The notes under the pieces were generated by a model. The model ran no database searches. It was not told where the DNA came from and was given only the letters and a program-made list of their open reading frames with translations. A stretch of 64,000 bases of DNA from Anaerococcus vaginalis (lineage in GTDB: Bacteria > Bacillota > Clostridia > Tissierellales > Peptoniphilaceae): positions 490,404 to 554,403 of the forward strand of contig NZ_HE978616.1 of assembly GCF_000307225.1 (NCBI RefSeq), written 5' to 3'. Of this stretch, positions 28,326 to 37,500 are shown in pieces (position 1 is the stretch's first letter; every line of letters begins with the position of its first letter). A program made the translations under genes and the position numbers.

Positions 28326-29447
28326 TTAATTTTTAGAAGTTCTATCAAAAAATAAAAATTTATCTAATATTAAGCTTATCAAGGAAAAAATTATAGTAAA
28401 GCCAAAAAGAATAAATATATTTTTAAAAAATATTTCTTTAATAAAACCATCTGCTATCATATTATTATTTGCCACATAATAGAAACTAGGAAAAATTCTT
28501 CCTAGTGAAAGGGCTTTTTTACTTAATATCTCTTGAGGAACAAAAACCCCTGTTAAAAATGATGAGCCTAGAGAAAAAATATTCATCACAGCCATCATAA
28601 TATTGCTATCGTTTATTAATTTAGATATAAAAAGTGCAATGCTAACTGTAGATAGGGCAAAAATCAAGGAATTTATCATTAAATAAATAATCCTACTTGA
28701 AAAATCTACTTTTCCATTTAAAACTAAAAATGCTAGCATATAAAGAATCCAGGAAAAAAATGCAAAAGAAATATTACCCAAAATTATTTGAAAATTTCTC
28801 TTAGTTTCACTAATAGGAGAGATTAAGTTTCTTTGTTTAATATTTTTATTTTTATAAGTTAGGCTAACTAAGGATACTACCAAAATTATTTGACTTAAAA
28901 ATACATAGGATAAAAAGTTAAAGAAAAATAAAGTCCTTTCTGGCAAGACTGGTCCTTTATCTTTTCTTAAGGAAATTTTTACTTTCTTTTGAAAATCTTT
29001 TTTTGTATTTTTTATTGCATCTTCCGTATCAAAACCCGCTTTTTCATAGGCTGAAATTTGATCTAAGTATAAATTTATTGATTCTTTTATATATTGATAA
29101 TACTTATAATTTTTACTCTTTTTTATCTCAACTTTTCTTTCTTTTTCAAAATTTTTTGGAATTTTTATATAGGCTGTTACTATTTCATAAAATAGGTTAT
29201 CATCAATATTTTTTCCTTTAAGATCAACAATCTTATTTTCTTTTTCCATATAAGTCACAAATGATTTTGACAAGTTGCTTTTAGATAGATCTTCTATATA
29301 AATTTTTGCTTTTTCTTTTTTATAGATATTGGTATTGCTAGTAGTAGAATTTGAAAAAATAAGTAAGGACATAAAAATTATTGTATATAAGGCTATAGCC
29401 TTAATATGTCCTCTTATTATTTTGAAATAATTTTTAAATACTGTCAT
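28326..29447 (-). CDS. ABC-2 type transporter permease
   Basis: 373-aa membrane protein with one N-terminal membrane helix (residues about 15-35), a large extracytoplasmic lysine-rich domain (about 40-170) and five or six further helices from about 175 to the end, including LSLGSSFLTGVFVPQEIL near residue 295, a typical ABC-2 segment. Overlaps the preceding permease gene by 14 bases; together with the ATPase at 30518 it forms a heterodimeric exporter of drug or lantibiotic/lipid type. Substrate unknown. Confidence 0.88.
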   Translation of the reverse strand: MTVFKNYFKIIRGHIKAIALYTIIFMSLLIFSNSTTSNTNIYKKEKAKIYIEDLSKSNLSKSFVTYMEKENKIVDLKGKNIDDNLFYEIVTAYIKIPKNFEKERKVEIKKSKNYKYYQYIKESINLYLDQISAYEKAGFDTEDAIKNTKKDFQKKVKISLRKDKGPVLPERTLFFFNFLSYVFLSQIILVVSLVSLTYKNKNIKQRNLISPISETKRNFQIILGNISFAFFSWILYMLAFLVLNGKVDFSSRIIYLMINSLIFALSTVSIALFISKLINDSNIMMAVMNIFSLGSSFLTGVFVPQEILSKKALSLGRIFPSFYYVANNNMIADGFIKEIFFKNIFILFGFTIIFSLISLILDKFLFFDRTSKN

Positions 29448-30516
29448 ATTGCCTACCCCTTGTCAACAAATAAGAAATTAAACCAAATAACAAAGTTAAA
29501 AATAATAAGTATTTTATATTTTCCCAATACCTATCCAAAGTATCATAATAGTAAAGGCTATAAATCCCATCATTTATTAAACATACTGGATTAAGCTTGT
29601 TAATTATAGGAAAATTTTCTTGAACAATTATTTTCATATCTGAATCCATAATTCCAGCCAAATATGAAAATACCATATTTATAGCTATTCCTATCCCATT
29701 TTTGACCTCTATACTTGCCTTATTTGATAAGGCAATTAAAGATCCAAATAAAATTCCAAATAAACTTGCAAGTCCTATAAGAAATATTAATGGAATGAGT
29801 TTATTGGAAAAATCTATTTTATAAATTTTATTAAAAAAGAACATAGTGAATAGAACTATAGAAAAATTTATTATAAAGCCTGCTAAAATTGAAGCTGAAA
29901 GGCTTACAGATTTTTTTATAGGAGCTATTGCATTTCTTTTTGCAATACTAGTTAGGTTTGCTTCATACCTATAAATAATCAAAAGCCCAAAACTAAAACC
30001 ATATAAGGCCTGCATACCTATAAGTGCATAGAAAAATGTATTAACAATATTAATGTTTTTCTTTGAAACATCTTTTATATGATTTATATTTTCAAGCAAA
30101 ATATTAGGATTAAAAGTAGGATTTTTCCTTAAAATTTTCTCAATCATAATTCCTTTTCTTAGATAAGCATTCATTATACTTTCAACAATTGACTCATATA
30201 AACCTGATTTTTTAAATTCTACTTTGTCATAATCTTTTATATAAGCTGTGATCTTTTTATCATCTATCTCTTTTTCATCACAAAGCTTGAATATTTTTCT
30301 TTTCTAATTTTTTAAAAAATTATCAAAATATTTATCATCCCTAAGATCGTCCTTAACAACAACATTAATCGGATCAAATTTCATAGAATTAATAATATTC
30401 CCAAGAGCAATATTAAAGAAAAATCCCAAGATTAAAGGAAAAATTAAAGTCCAAAAAATAAGAGTTTTGTCTCTAATTAAAACTTTAAAAGTATTTTTAA
30501 AACTATGCAAAAACAT
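29434..30516 (-). CDS. ABC-2 type transporter permease with an internal amber codon
   Basis: Paralogue of the next permease. The N-terminal 70 codons (HSFKNTFKVLIRDKTLIFWTL, one helix) end at TAG 30304-30306, and the remaining frame (YESIVESIMNAYLRKG to 29434) continues in the same phase. So the break is either a genuine nonsense codon or two compensating homopolymer errors near 30298-30314, where A runs abound. Domain layout equals that of the neighbouring permease, about 360 aa. It starts 1 base after the ATPase gene. Functional status uncertain. Confidence 0.8.
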
Positions 30517-30517
30517 A

Positions 30518-31456
30518 CTAATCCCTCAATTCTTTTCCAGTTAATTCGAGAAATACATCATTCAAACTAGGCCTACTTGAGCTTAGGTGGTCGTATTTTG
30601 TTTCAGACGAATTTAAGATATCGACAAGATCAAGGATATTTGAATCTTTTGAAAAACTTAATTTGCAATTTCTCCCCTTTATAGAAAAATCAATCAAAGA
30701 GTCCATAGCTTTTATTTTTTCTATCAAATCCTTTGACAAATCATCAGATTCAAAAGAAATTTTTTCTTTTAAATTAATAGTATCTTTCAAGCTTTCTCCA
30801 TCACCTTTTGCAATTATTTTTCCCTTATCAAGAATAACAATATAATCACAAAGACTTTCAACCTCATCCATATAATGAGAAGTGTAGATAATACTTGCCC
30901 CTTCTTTGTTTAATTTTTTTATTCCTTCCAAAATATTATTTCTAGATTGAGGATCAACTGCAACAGTAGGCTCATCAAAAATAATCAAATCAGGTTTGTG
31001 GGAAATTCCACAAGCAATATTTAGCCTCCTTAACAAACCTCCTGAAAGTTCTTTAGGCTTAAATTTAACAAAATCACCAAGACCAACAAGATCTATTGTT
31101 TTTTTTACGAGAATTTTTCTTTGATTTTTATCTTTTATGTACAAAGCACAAAAATAATCTATATTTTCATAAACATTAAGCTCATTATAAACACCAATAT
31201 CTTGAAAAACTACACCAATTTTTTTCTTAATATTATAAGAATCTGGAGTCATTTCCTCGCCAAAAATTTTAATAGATCCCCCATTGTTTTTTAGCAAAGA
31301 AAGAATACAAGAAATTGTAGTAGATTTTCCAGATCCATTAGGGCCCAAAAGTCCCAAAATTTCTCCCTTATACAAATCCAAATCTAAATTGTCGACGGCA
31401 AGAAAATTTTTATATTTTTTAACCAAAGACCTAACTTCAATAACTTTATCAACCAT
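30518..31456 (-). CDS. ABC transporter ATP-binding protein (exporter type)
   Basis: 312-aa ATPase of the CcmA/DrrA class. Walker A GPNGSGKST (about 39-47), Q-loop VVFQDIGVYNELNVYENIDYF, signature LSGGLLRRLNIA, Walker B LIIFDEPTVAVDP and switch His in YTSHYMDEVE. A C-terminal extension of about 90 residues after the NBD is typical for DrrA-like exporters. AAAGGAG precedes ATG 31456. First gene of a three-gene exporter operon. Confidence 0.93.
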   Translation of the reverse strand: MVDKVIEVRSLVKKYKNFLAVDNLDLDLYKGEILGLLGPNGSGKSTTISCILSLLKNNGGSIKIFGEEMTPDSYNIKKKIGVVFQDIGVYNELNVYENIDYFCALYIKDKNQRKILVKKTIDLVGLGDFVKFKPKELSGGLLRRLNIACGISHKPDLIIFDEPTVAVDPQSRNNILEGIKKLNKEGASIIYTSHYMDEVESLCDYIVILDKGKIIAKGDGESLKDTINLKEKISFESDDLSKDLIEKIKAMDSLIDFSIKGRNCKLSFSKDSNILDLVDILNSSETKYDHLSSSRPSLNDVFLELTGKELRD

Positions 31457-31537
31457 AATCTTCTCCTTTTATCAATTATAGCATAGAATAAATAATAAAA
31501 ATATTATAAGAAAGTAAAAAATTTATAAAAATGAGCA

Positions 31538-31564
31538 CAAAAAAAGACGTTGTCTCCAACGTCT
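31538..31564 (-). terminator. Terminator of the tRNA-His/tRNA-Leu operon
   Basis: On the minus strand AGACGTTG/CAACGTCT with a 4-base loop (31545-31564) followed by seven T, directly after the tRNA-Leu CCA end. Confidence 0.9.
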
Positions 31565-31571
31565 AAAATCT

Positions 31572-31657
31572 TGGTGCGGGATAAAGGAGTTGAACCTTCA
31601 CGAGAAAATCTCACTAGATCCTAAGTCTAGCGCGTCTGCCAATTCCGCCAATCCCGC
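31572..31657 (-). tRNA. tRNA-Leu (anticodon UAG)
   Basis: 86-base class II tRNA with encoded CCA. Acceptor GCGGGAT pairs with ATCCCGC; anticodon loop CTTAGGA lies in a CTAGA/TCTAG stem; a long variable arm follows; T-loop GGTTCAACTCC. Second gene of a two-tRNA operon. Confidence 0.96.
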
Positions 31658-31660
31658 ATA

Positions 31661-31738
31661 TGGGGTGAGTAGAGAGATTCGAACTCTCGATCTCCTGGGC
31701 CACAACCAGGTGTCTTAACCAACTGGACCATACCCACC
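31661..31738 (-). tRNA. tRNA-His (anticodon GUG)
   Basis: Acceptor GTGGGTA pairs with TACTCAC; loop TTGTGGC in a CCTGG/CCAGG stem gives anticodon GTG. A G at -1 (31738) faces discriminator C73, the identity feature of tRNA-His. CCA is encoded (31661-31663). Confidence 0.96.
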
Positions 31739-31759
31739 GAATAATTAACTTACTATTTA

Positions 31760-31788
31760 AGTATACATCCAATTGTATTTATTGTCAA
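31760..31788 (-). promoter_or_regulatory. Promoter of the tRNA-His/tRNA-Leu operon
   Basis: TTGACA (31783-31788), 17-base spacer, TATACT (31760-31765) on the minus strand, 21 bases upstream of the tRNA-His 5' end. Confidence 0.88.
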
Positions 31789-31966
31789 ATTTTTCAAAAG
31801 ATATTGATATTTTTTTCTGATTTTTCTATGACCCTTTTCTTTTGACTTGTATATATTATCACAAATAAATTTTTTTGGCAAATTTTTTTTGTATTTTTTT
31901 GGGTTTTACAAAAAATATTACTTATAGTAAAATACTTGTAAGAAATATAGATTTAGAGGTGATTTT

Positions 31967-32071
31967 ATGAAGAAAAAATCTAAAAGCAAAATTATTTTGA
32001 GAATTTTCGCGATTGTTGTTGCTCTTTCAATGGTTATTCCTATTATAATGAATGCTGTTGATTCTTTATGA
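31967..32071 (+). CDS. Small single-span membrane protein (DUF4044-like)
   Basis: A 34-codon open frame: a basic N-terminus (MKKKSKSKII) then one hydrophobic helix (ILRIFAIVVALSMVIPIIM) and a short tail. An AGAGGTGA ribosome site lies 6 bases upstream. The stop overlaps the recX ATG (ATGA), which argues that it is translated and coupled to recX. Layout resembles the DUF4044 family of tiny Firmicute membrane proteins; function unknown. Confidence 0.7.
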   Translation: MKKKSKSKIILRIFAIVVALSMVIPIIMNAVDSL

Positions 32072-32664
32072 TTGTTGAAAAAATAGAATATTCTGATAAA
32101 TATAATTTGGTAAAGATTACTATATCAAGGGAAATTTTTTATCTTTCTTATGATTTTTTTACTTCTTTGGATTTATCTCTCGACCAAGATTTAGATTTTG
32201 ATGTTTATAAGAAAATTTTAAAAGAAAATGATTTTAATAGATGCAAAAATGAAGCTTTAAAACAAATTTCTTATAGAAATCGTACTTCTTTTGATTTAAA
32301 AAATAAATTAAGGGAGAAAAAATTTGATCAAGAGTCTATTGACAGGGTTATTGTTTTTTTGAATGAGTATGATTTAATTAATGATGAGCTTTATGTAAAA
32401 TCTTTTGTAAATGATAAGTCTAGGATTAATAATTGGTCTAAGGGAAAAATCAGGTATAAGTTAAAGTCCAAGTTTATTGATGATAGTTTGATTGATTCTT
32501 GCTTGGATGAAATTTCTTATGAGGAAGAATATGAGAAAGCTTATGAGGCTGGTCTTTATAAGAAAGAAAGTGTTGATGATAAAAATAAGGTATATAGATT
32601 TTTGGCATCTAGGGGATTTTCTTATGATATTATAAGTGATGTTTTGGGTAGTTTGTTCAAATGA
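32068..32664 (+). CDS. recX: Regulatory protein RecX
   Basis: 198-aa protein modulating RecA filaments. Three-helix repeats are recognisable: ALKQISYRNRTSFDLKNKLREK with DRVIVFLNEYDLINDELYVKSFV, then KGKIRYKLKSKFIDDSLIDSCL, and a C-terminal KVYRFLASRGFSYDIISDVLG. Coupled at both ends by 4-base overlaps to the small membrane protein and to the GIY-YIG gene. No recA in the window. Confidence 0.93.
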   Translation: MIVEKIEYSDKYNLVKITISREIFYLSYDFFTSLDLSLDQDLDFDVYKKILKENDFNRCKNEALKQISYRNRTSFDLKNKLREKKFDQESIDRVIVFLNEYDLINDELYVKSFVNDKSRINNWSKGKIRYKLKSKFIDDSLIDSCLDEISYEEEYEKAYEAGLYKKESVDDKNKVYRFLASRGFSYDIISDVLGSLFK

Positions 32665-32941
32665 AATCTGCTTTTGTTTATATCTTGAGGTGTTCTGATG
32701 GAAGTCTTTATACTGGTTGGACTAATAACTTAAAAAATAGGTTGGAAAAGCACAACAAGGGTTTGGGGGCAAAATACACCAGAGCTAGAAGACCTTGTAC
32801 ATTGGTTTTTTTTATGGAAGTTTCTGATAAAAAAATGCCATGAAAATTGAATATAGAATTAAAAAATTGAAGAAAAAAAGCAAGGAAAATATAGTAAATA
32901 ATTTTGATAGAAAAAAATTAGAGCTGTTAAATTATGAATAA
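32661..32941 (+). CDS. GIY-YIG nuclease-fold protein (YhbQ/YazA, UPF0213; one apparent frameshift)
   Basis: Starts MKSAFVYILRCSDGSLYTGWTNNLKNRLEKHNKGLGAKYT; FVYILRC and LYTGWT are the GIY-YIG core, and the Arg in RLEKH is typical. The frame stops early at 32843 but continues (NAMKIEYRIKKLKKKSKE) to TAA at 32941 if the A7 run at 32829-32835 is A8; the family motif A.k.E..iK.l is then complete. About 93 aa, normal size. Function in cells is poorly defined (DNA repair-linked nuclease fold). Confidence 0.88.
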
Positions 32942-32948
32942 TTCTTTT

Positions 32949-32976
32949 AAATCGTTAAAAATTTTCTAACGATTTT
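32949..32976 (+). terminator. Putative terminator at the recX/rng convergence
   Basis: 9-bp stem AAATCGTTA/TAACGATTT with a 9-base loop just after the GIY-YIG stop and before the rng stop; only four T follow on the plus strand, so it may be weak. Confidence 0.55.
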
Positions 32977-32980
32977 CATG

Positions 32981-33919
32981 TTATTCATAATTTTTAAACA
33001 GCTCTTTTTCTTTTAGTTTTTTTGTAAGACTTTCGCCCTCTCTTTTTATTGATAGCTCGAATAAACCCATATTTGTAAAACCGTAAATTTTATATGTTTT
33101 AAAATATTTTTTTATACTTTCATTTATCTTATCAATTAGCCTATCATTTTTTGTTGATTTTAAAAAATCTATAATTATCATTCCACCAATATTTCTTAAA
33201 TTCAAATTATAAAAGATAAAGTCAATTAAATCTTCGTTTACCTTGTAATAAAAATCGTCCTTTTCCATAGTTGATTTTTTCTTTGATGAGTTTACATCAA
33301 CAAGGCATAAGGTTTCAAGTTCATTTATAATTATTGATGATTCTTTATGGTACATTTTCTTTTCACCCATTAATTTTATGGCATCGGATATTATCTTATT
33401 ATTTTTAATTTCTATTTCTTTGACTTGAAAATTTTTATTTTCTTCAAGATATATGTCTAGTTCATTATAAGTTTTTAATAATTTGGGTGAAGGTGTGAAA
33501 TTTTCTTCATTTATAAGGGAATTTTTAAGTTCTATTAAGCTTGAATAATTTTCATAATTCTTTTTTCTTCCCTTTTTCAACTTTGGATAGCCCTTATTTT
33601 TGAACCTATATAAATAATAGTCTTCATTTTCTATCCTAAAATTTGCACTCATACTTGCCAGTTTGTCATCAAATTCTTCTTTTATAAGCTGGCAAATTAC
33701 ACTGTCTCCAATTTTAAATTTTTTATTTGATTTTAAAAAAGCCTTTTTCCCATCATCATATAACAAGAAATATGCATTTATTGAATCAATTTTACCTACA
33801 ACTTTTGCCCTATAAATGTTATAGAGATTTGGTGAGTAGAATTTTAATTCAAAAAGCTTGTCATCGACAATTTTCCCAAAGGCTTTTTCTTTATAATCTA
33901 CAAATACAAATGATGTCAT
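32981..33919 (-). CDS. Ribonuclease E/G family protein (short form)
   Basis: 312-aa protein resembling the S1-like plus catalytic core of RNase G/E: an OB/S1 segment near residues 38-90 (RAKVVGKIDSINAYFLLYDDGKKAFL), and the two metal-binding aspartates in TLCLVDVNSSK and GGMIIIDFLKS. It lacks the zinc-link and any C-terminal scaffold, so it is clearly shorter than usual bacterial RNase G (more than 400 aa). The start overlaps the MinD-like gene stop (ATGA). Likely RNA processing/decay. Confidence 0.82.
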   Translation of the reverse strand: MTSFVFVDYKEKAFGKIVDDKLFELKFYSPNLYNIYRAKVVGKIDSINAYFLLYDDGKKAFLKSNKKFKIGDSVICQLIKEEFDDKLASMSANFRIENEDYYLYRFKNKGYPKLKKGRKKNYENYSSLIELKNSLINEENFTPSPKLLKTYNELDIYLEENKNFQVKEIEIKNNKIISDAIKLMGEKKMYHKESSIIINELETLCLVDVNSSKKKSTMEKDDFYYKVNEDLIDFIFYNLNLRNIGGMIIIDFLKSTKNDRLIDKINESIKKYFKTYKIYGFTNMGLFELSIKREGESLTKKLKEKELFKNYE

Positions 33920-34543
33920 TGGCTTATTTTCTTCTTTAACTTTTCAAAAAAACCAATTTTTTGGATTTCTTCGTTTTTATCTTCTAAAATATTTGATATG
34001 ATTTTTTTCATAAGTGGAGTCTTTTTTCTTTAAGCCCAAGTATTTAGATGGTTTTTCAAGAATTTTTTCCCTATATTCTCTTATATCAAAATATTTATCG
34101 TCTGATTCTACAAGAAAATAAGTGGATTTAAAATCATTTTCTATTTCATCTTCATTTATAATTTGGATTTCTTTTTTATCATCTAACAAATTTTCGTCTA
34201 AGCCTTTTATTATCACATAATCATATGATTTTATTTGGTCTAAAAGTTTAGAAATATCTTCTTTTTTAACTTGGTATTTTGAATTTATCAAGGGAGAGAT
34301 TACAAAATATATATTTTCTAAAGGATTTAATGTAATTTTTTCAAGATCTATAAGACCGAGGAAATAATCACATATATCGTATGTGATCATCCCTCCCATA
34401 TCAAATAAATCCTCGATATTTTCACCCTTATTTCTTGTAAATGAAAGAAGTAAAACGGACTTATTTTTAGATAAAGTTTTTGAAAAATCTTCTATGAATT
34501 TTAAATCATTTTGCTTATTTGACTTTATTAAAAATGTTTCCAT
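33916..34543 (-). CDS. Degenerate MinD-like protein lacking the P-loop (one apparent frameshift)
   Basis: About 208 aa after repair. The start METFLIKSNKQND at 34543 follows a GGAGGAG site in the PBP2 3' end. The order of MinD blocks is recognisable: the position of the deviant Walker A is occupied by SNKQNDLKF with no Gly-Lys-Thr; then GGMITYDICDYFLGL, ENIYFVISPL and DYVIIKG in place of DY..iDsPAGie. The frame ends early at 33977, but removing one base from the T7 run at 34002-34008 extends it to GFFEKLKKKISQ, an amphipathic MinD-type C-terminal helix, ending in a 4-base overlap with rng. ATPase activity is improbable. Homology is my inference from pattern and locus. Confidence 0.6.
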
Positions 34544-34544
34544 C

Positions 34545-37500
34545 TTATTCTCCTCCATTTTCATTATTATTTTCTAAGATTGTATTATTTTCTATAATAT
34601 TATTGTTTCCGATATTTTGATTTTTTGGATTTATTTTTATATCAAAATATTTGCAAACTATATCTCTTAAAACTGGTCCACAATTTAACGATGTATCTCC
34701 TTGAACCATAAAGACTGTTACAGCAATTTCTGGATCGTCATAAGGTGCAAATCCTATCATCCAAGCATAAGAATCATAGCTACTTCCATCTGGATTTGTA
34801 CCTTCAACTTCTGCAGTACCTGTTTTTTCACCAATTTCAATTGGCATTTTTTTGAAAAATTCTATAGCTTGTGCAGCTTGTAAGGTTCCATATTTTATAT
34901 CTTCAAAATTCTTTGCATTTTTTACTGGAATTTTTGATCTTTGGACTTGGTTTTTAAATAAAACATCTTTGGAATTATGGTTTGTAATCTTATCTATAAG
35001 AGTATATTTATTTAAGTAGCCCCCATTTGAAAGTGTAGACATTACTCTATTCATTTGAAGTGGTGTATAGGAGTTTTGCCCTTGACCTATAACAATATTT
35101 AGCATATCTGTTATATCCCATTCTGCTTGGTTCAAAAATGTATATTTTATATTATCTGAAAGTCCTGCCTTTTCTCCGTCAAGAATTTCTTCAGCCTTAT
35201 ATCCCATTTTTTCCAACATATCAATAAGATCATTTCTTCCTATTGACTTAGGTTTATCAGCTAATTTTACAATTGCTTCCACATCTTTATTAAAATCACT
35301 CTTTGATTTTTTTATATTTGGTTTTAAATATTTTTTTAAATTTTCTTCAAGATATTTTTTCAATAAAGCCTTTGTTACTTCTAATTTTTTCTCAGTAGAT
35401 GGAATATTTCCTTTGGATTCACTTGGTATATTTATTTCTATTCCTGTAGTTTTATCTAGTCCTAGCATACTGGCTGTTTTTCTTATATCATTAAGTTCTA
35501 GTTTTACTCCAATGCTTTTTCCATTTGAAGGATTTTCTCCCAAAGCTAGGGTAAAGAAATAATAGTTACAAGAAACTCTCAAAGCATCATATAAAGTTTC
35601 TTCTCCATGTTTTATGCCATGTGTTGACCATTCTAAACAAGAAAATCTTCTATTTCCTATGTCCATAAATCCATTACAATAATTTAATCTTTGTGGATCA
35701 AGACCTTTTTCTAAGGCTGCAAGAGATGTTACTAATTTGAAGATAGAACCAGGCATTACTGCTGTTTGACTTGCCATATTTAACATTGGTTTTGGTGCAA
35801 GTACGCTTGAATTTTCCGGAGTTTGTAAACTATCCCAATCAGTTTCTGATATTCCTGTAGAAAATAAATTTGGATCATAGTCAGGATAAGAAACCATAGC
35901 TAAAATTTCTCCAGTTTTTACATTACTAACAACTACTGAACCACTTGCAGCGTGTTTTGCTGCAACTTGAGGTGTATAATTTCCATACTTAGATTCATAA
36001 GTACTACCAGTTCTAATTGCCTTAAGCATTTTTTCAAGACATTTTTTTGCTTCCATTTGTAAATTAGCATCAATAGTAAGGTGGACATCATTTCCTGGTT
36101 CTGATGGAGTTTTTGATAAAGTTTCAATCCTATTTCCTGACGAATCAACTGTAACAATACTTTTTCCATTTTTTCCCCTAAGTGTGTCTTGATATGATTC
36201 TTCAATTCCGGTTTTACCAATAATTTCATCTCTTAGATAAGAATTTTTATTTACATATTTTTCAACTTCTTCATCAGTAGCAATTGGTCCCATATATCCT
36301 AGGACATGACTTGCCAAATTTCTATTTGGATAAGATCTTATAGGAATAGTTGCTACACTAATTCCTTTTGATTTATCTATATTTTCTTCTATTCTTAAAA
36401 CTGTAGATTCGTCTAAATTATACACTAAATTAATCGGTCTAAATCCAAAAGAACCTTGCCTATTAATAATATTATCAATTGTGAGAATCCCACAAGCTTC
36501 ATAATCATTGTCATTTTTTATTTCTGATATGGATTTTATGTAAGCAAGAATTTTTTTTGCATCTTTTTCCTTGCTTAATTTTTTTATTACCTTATCTTTA
36601 CTTTGTTTTTTATCTTTGCTAGCATAATATTCAAAAAAATCTTTTTTCCCTACATTAAAAGTATAATCCCACTTACTTGGCTTATCTTCTGAAATATCTA
36701 TTGAAGGATAAACATTATTTTTAGCATTTGCATTTTGTGCCAAATATTTTAGATTTTTATCTAAAATCACTCCCTTTAATAAGTTATTTTTATCAGCCAA
36801 ATTAGCCAATTCTTCTGCAGGATCTCCAGCTTGCGGATTTTTAAAATTAATATCTACGCTATATATGTTTTTCTTATCCTTTGTTTCAGTTTTTACTTCT
36901 GTTGTAAAGTTAGCATAGATACCCTTGTTTTCCAGTTTTTCTATTAAAATATCTGCTGGCATCAAATAAGAACCATCTTCTTCATTAAGGCTTGCTGATT
37001 TCAAAAACTCCTTAATTGAAGATTTTTTTACTATTTGATAAAAGTCATCACAAGCTTTTGTGTTTAATTTTATTTCAGGATATCCATTATTTAGGGCAGC
37101 CTTTTTTTGTATAAATTTCTCATCTGAACTCAAGCTACAATCTTTTATTATTACATTTGATTCCAGATTTTTTTCTTTTATAATCTTATATACCAAAAGT
37201 CTTGCTTGATTGTTTTCAAGTATATTTTTTATAACTGACCTATCTGCATTTATAGCATCTACTACAACATCTATAGGATCATCATTAATACTATGACCTA
37301 TTGATTTTAGTTTTTCTTCGGCATTGTCTTTATAAGTTAATTTAAGTTTATTATTCTCAATATTTACCAAAATTGGAATATCAATACCTCTTTTTTTCAA
37401 AGCAAGTATTGCTGTTTTTATTGTTTCGTATTTTATCCCATCTTTGTTGCTATGAGATTTTATGATTTCTTTTAACAACTTATTTTTAACTATTATGTCA

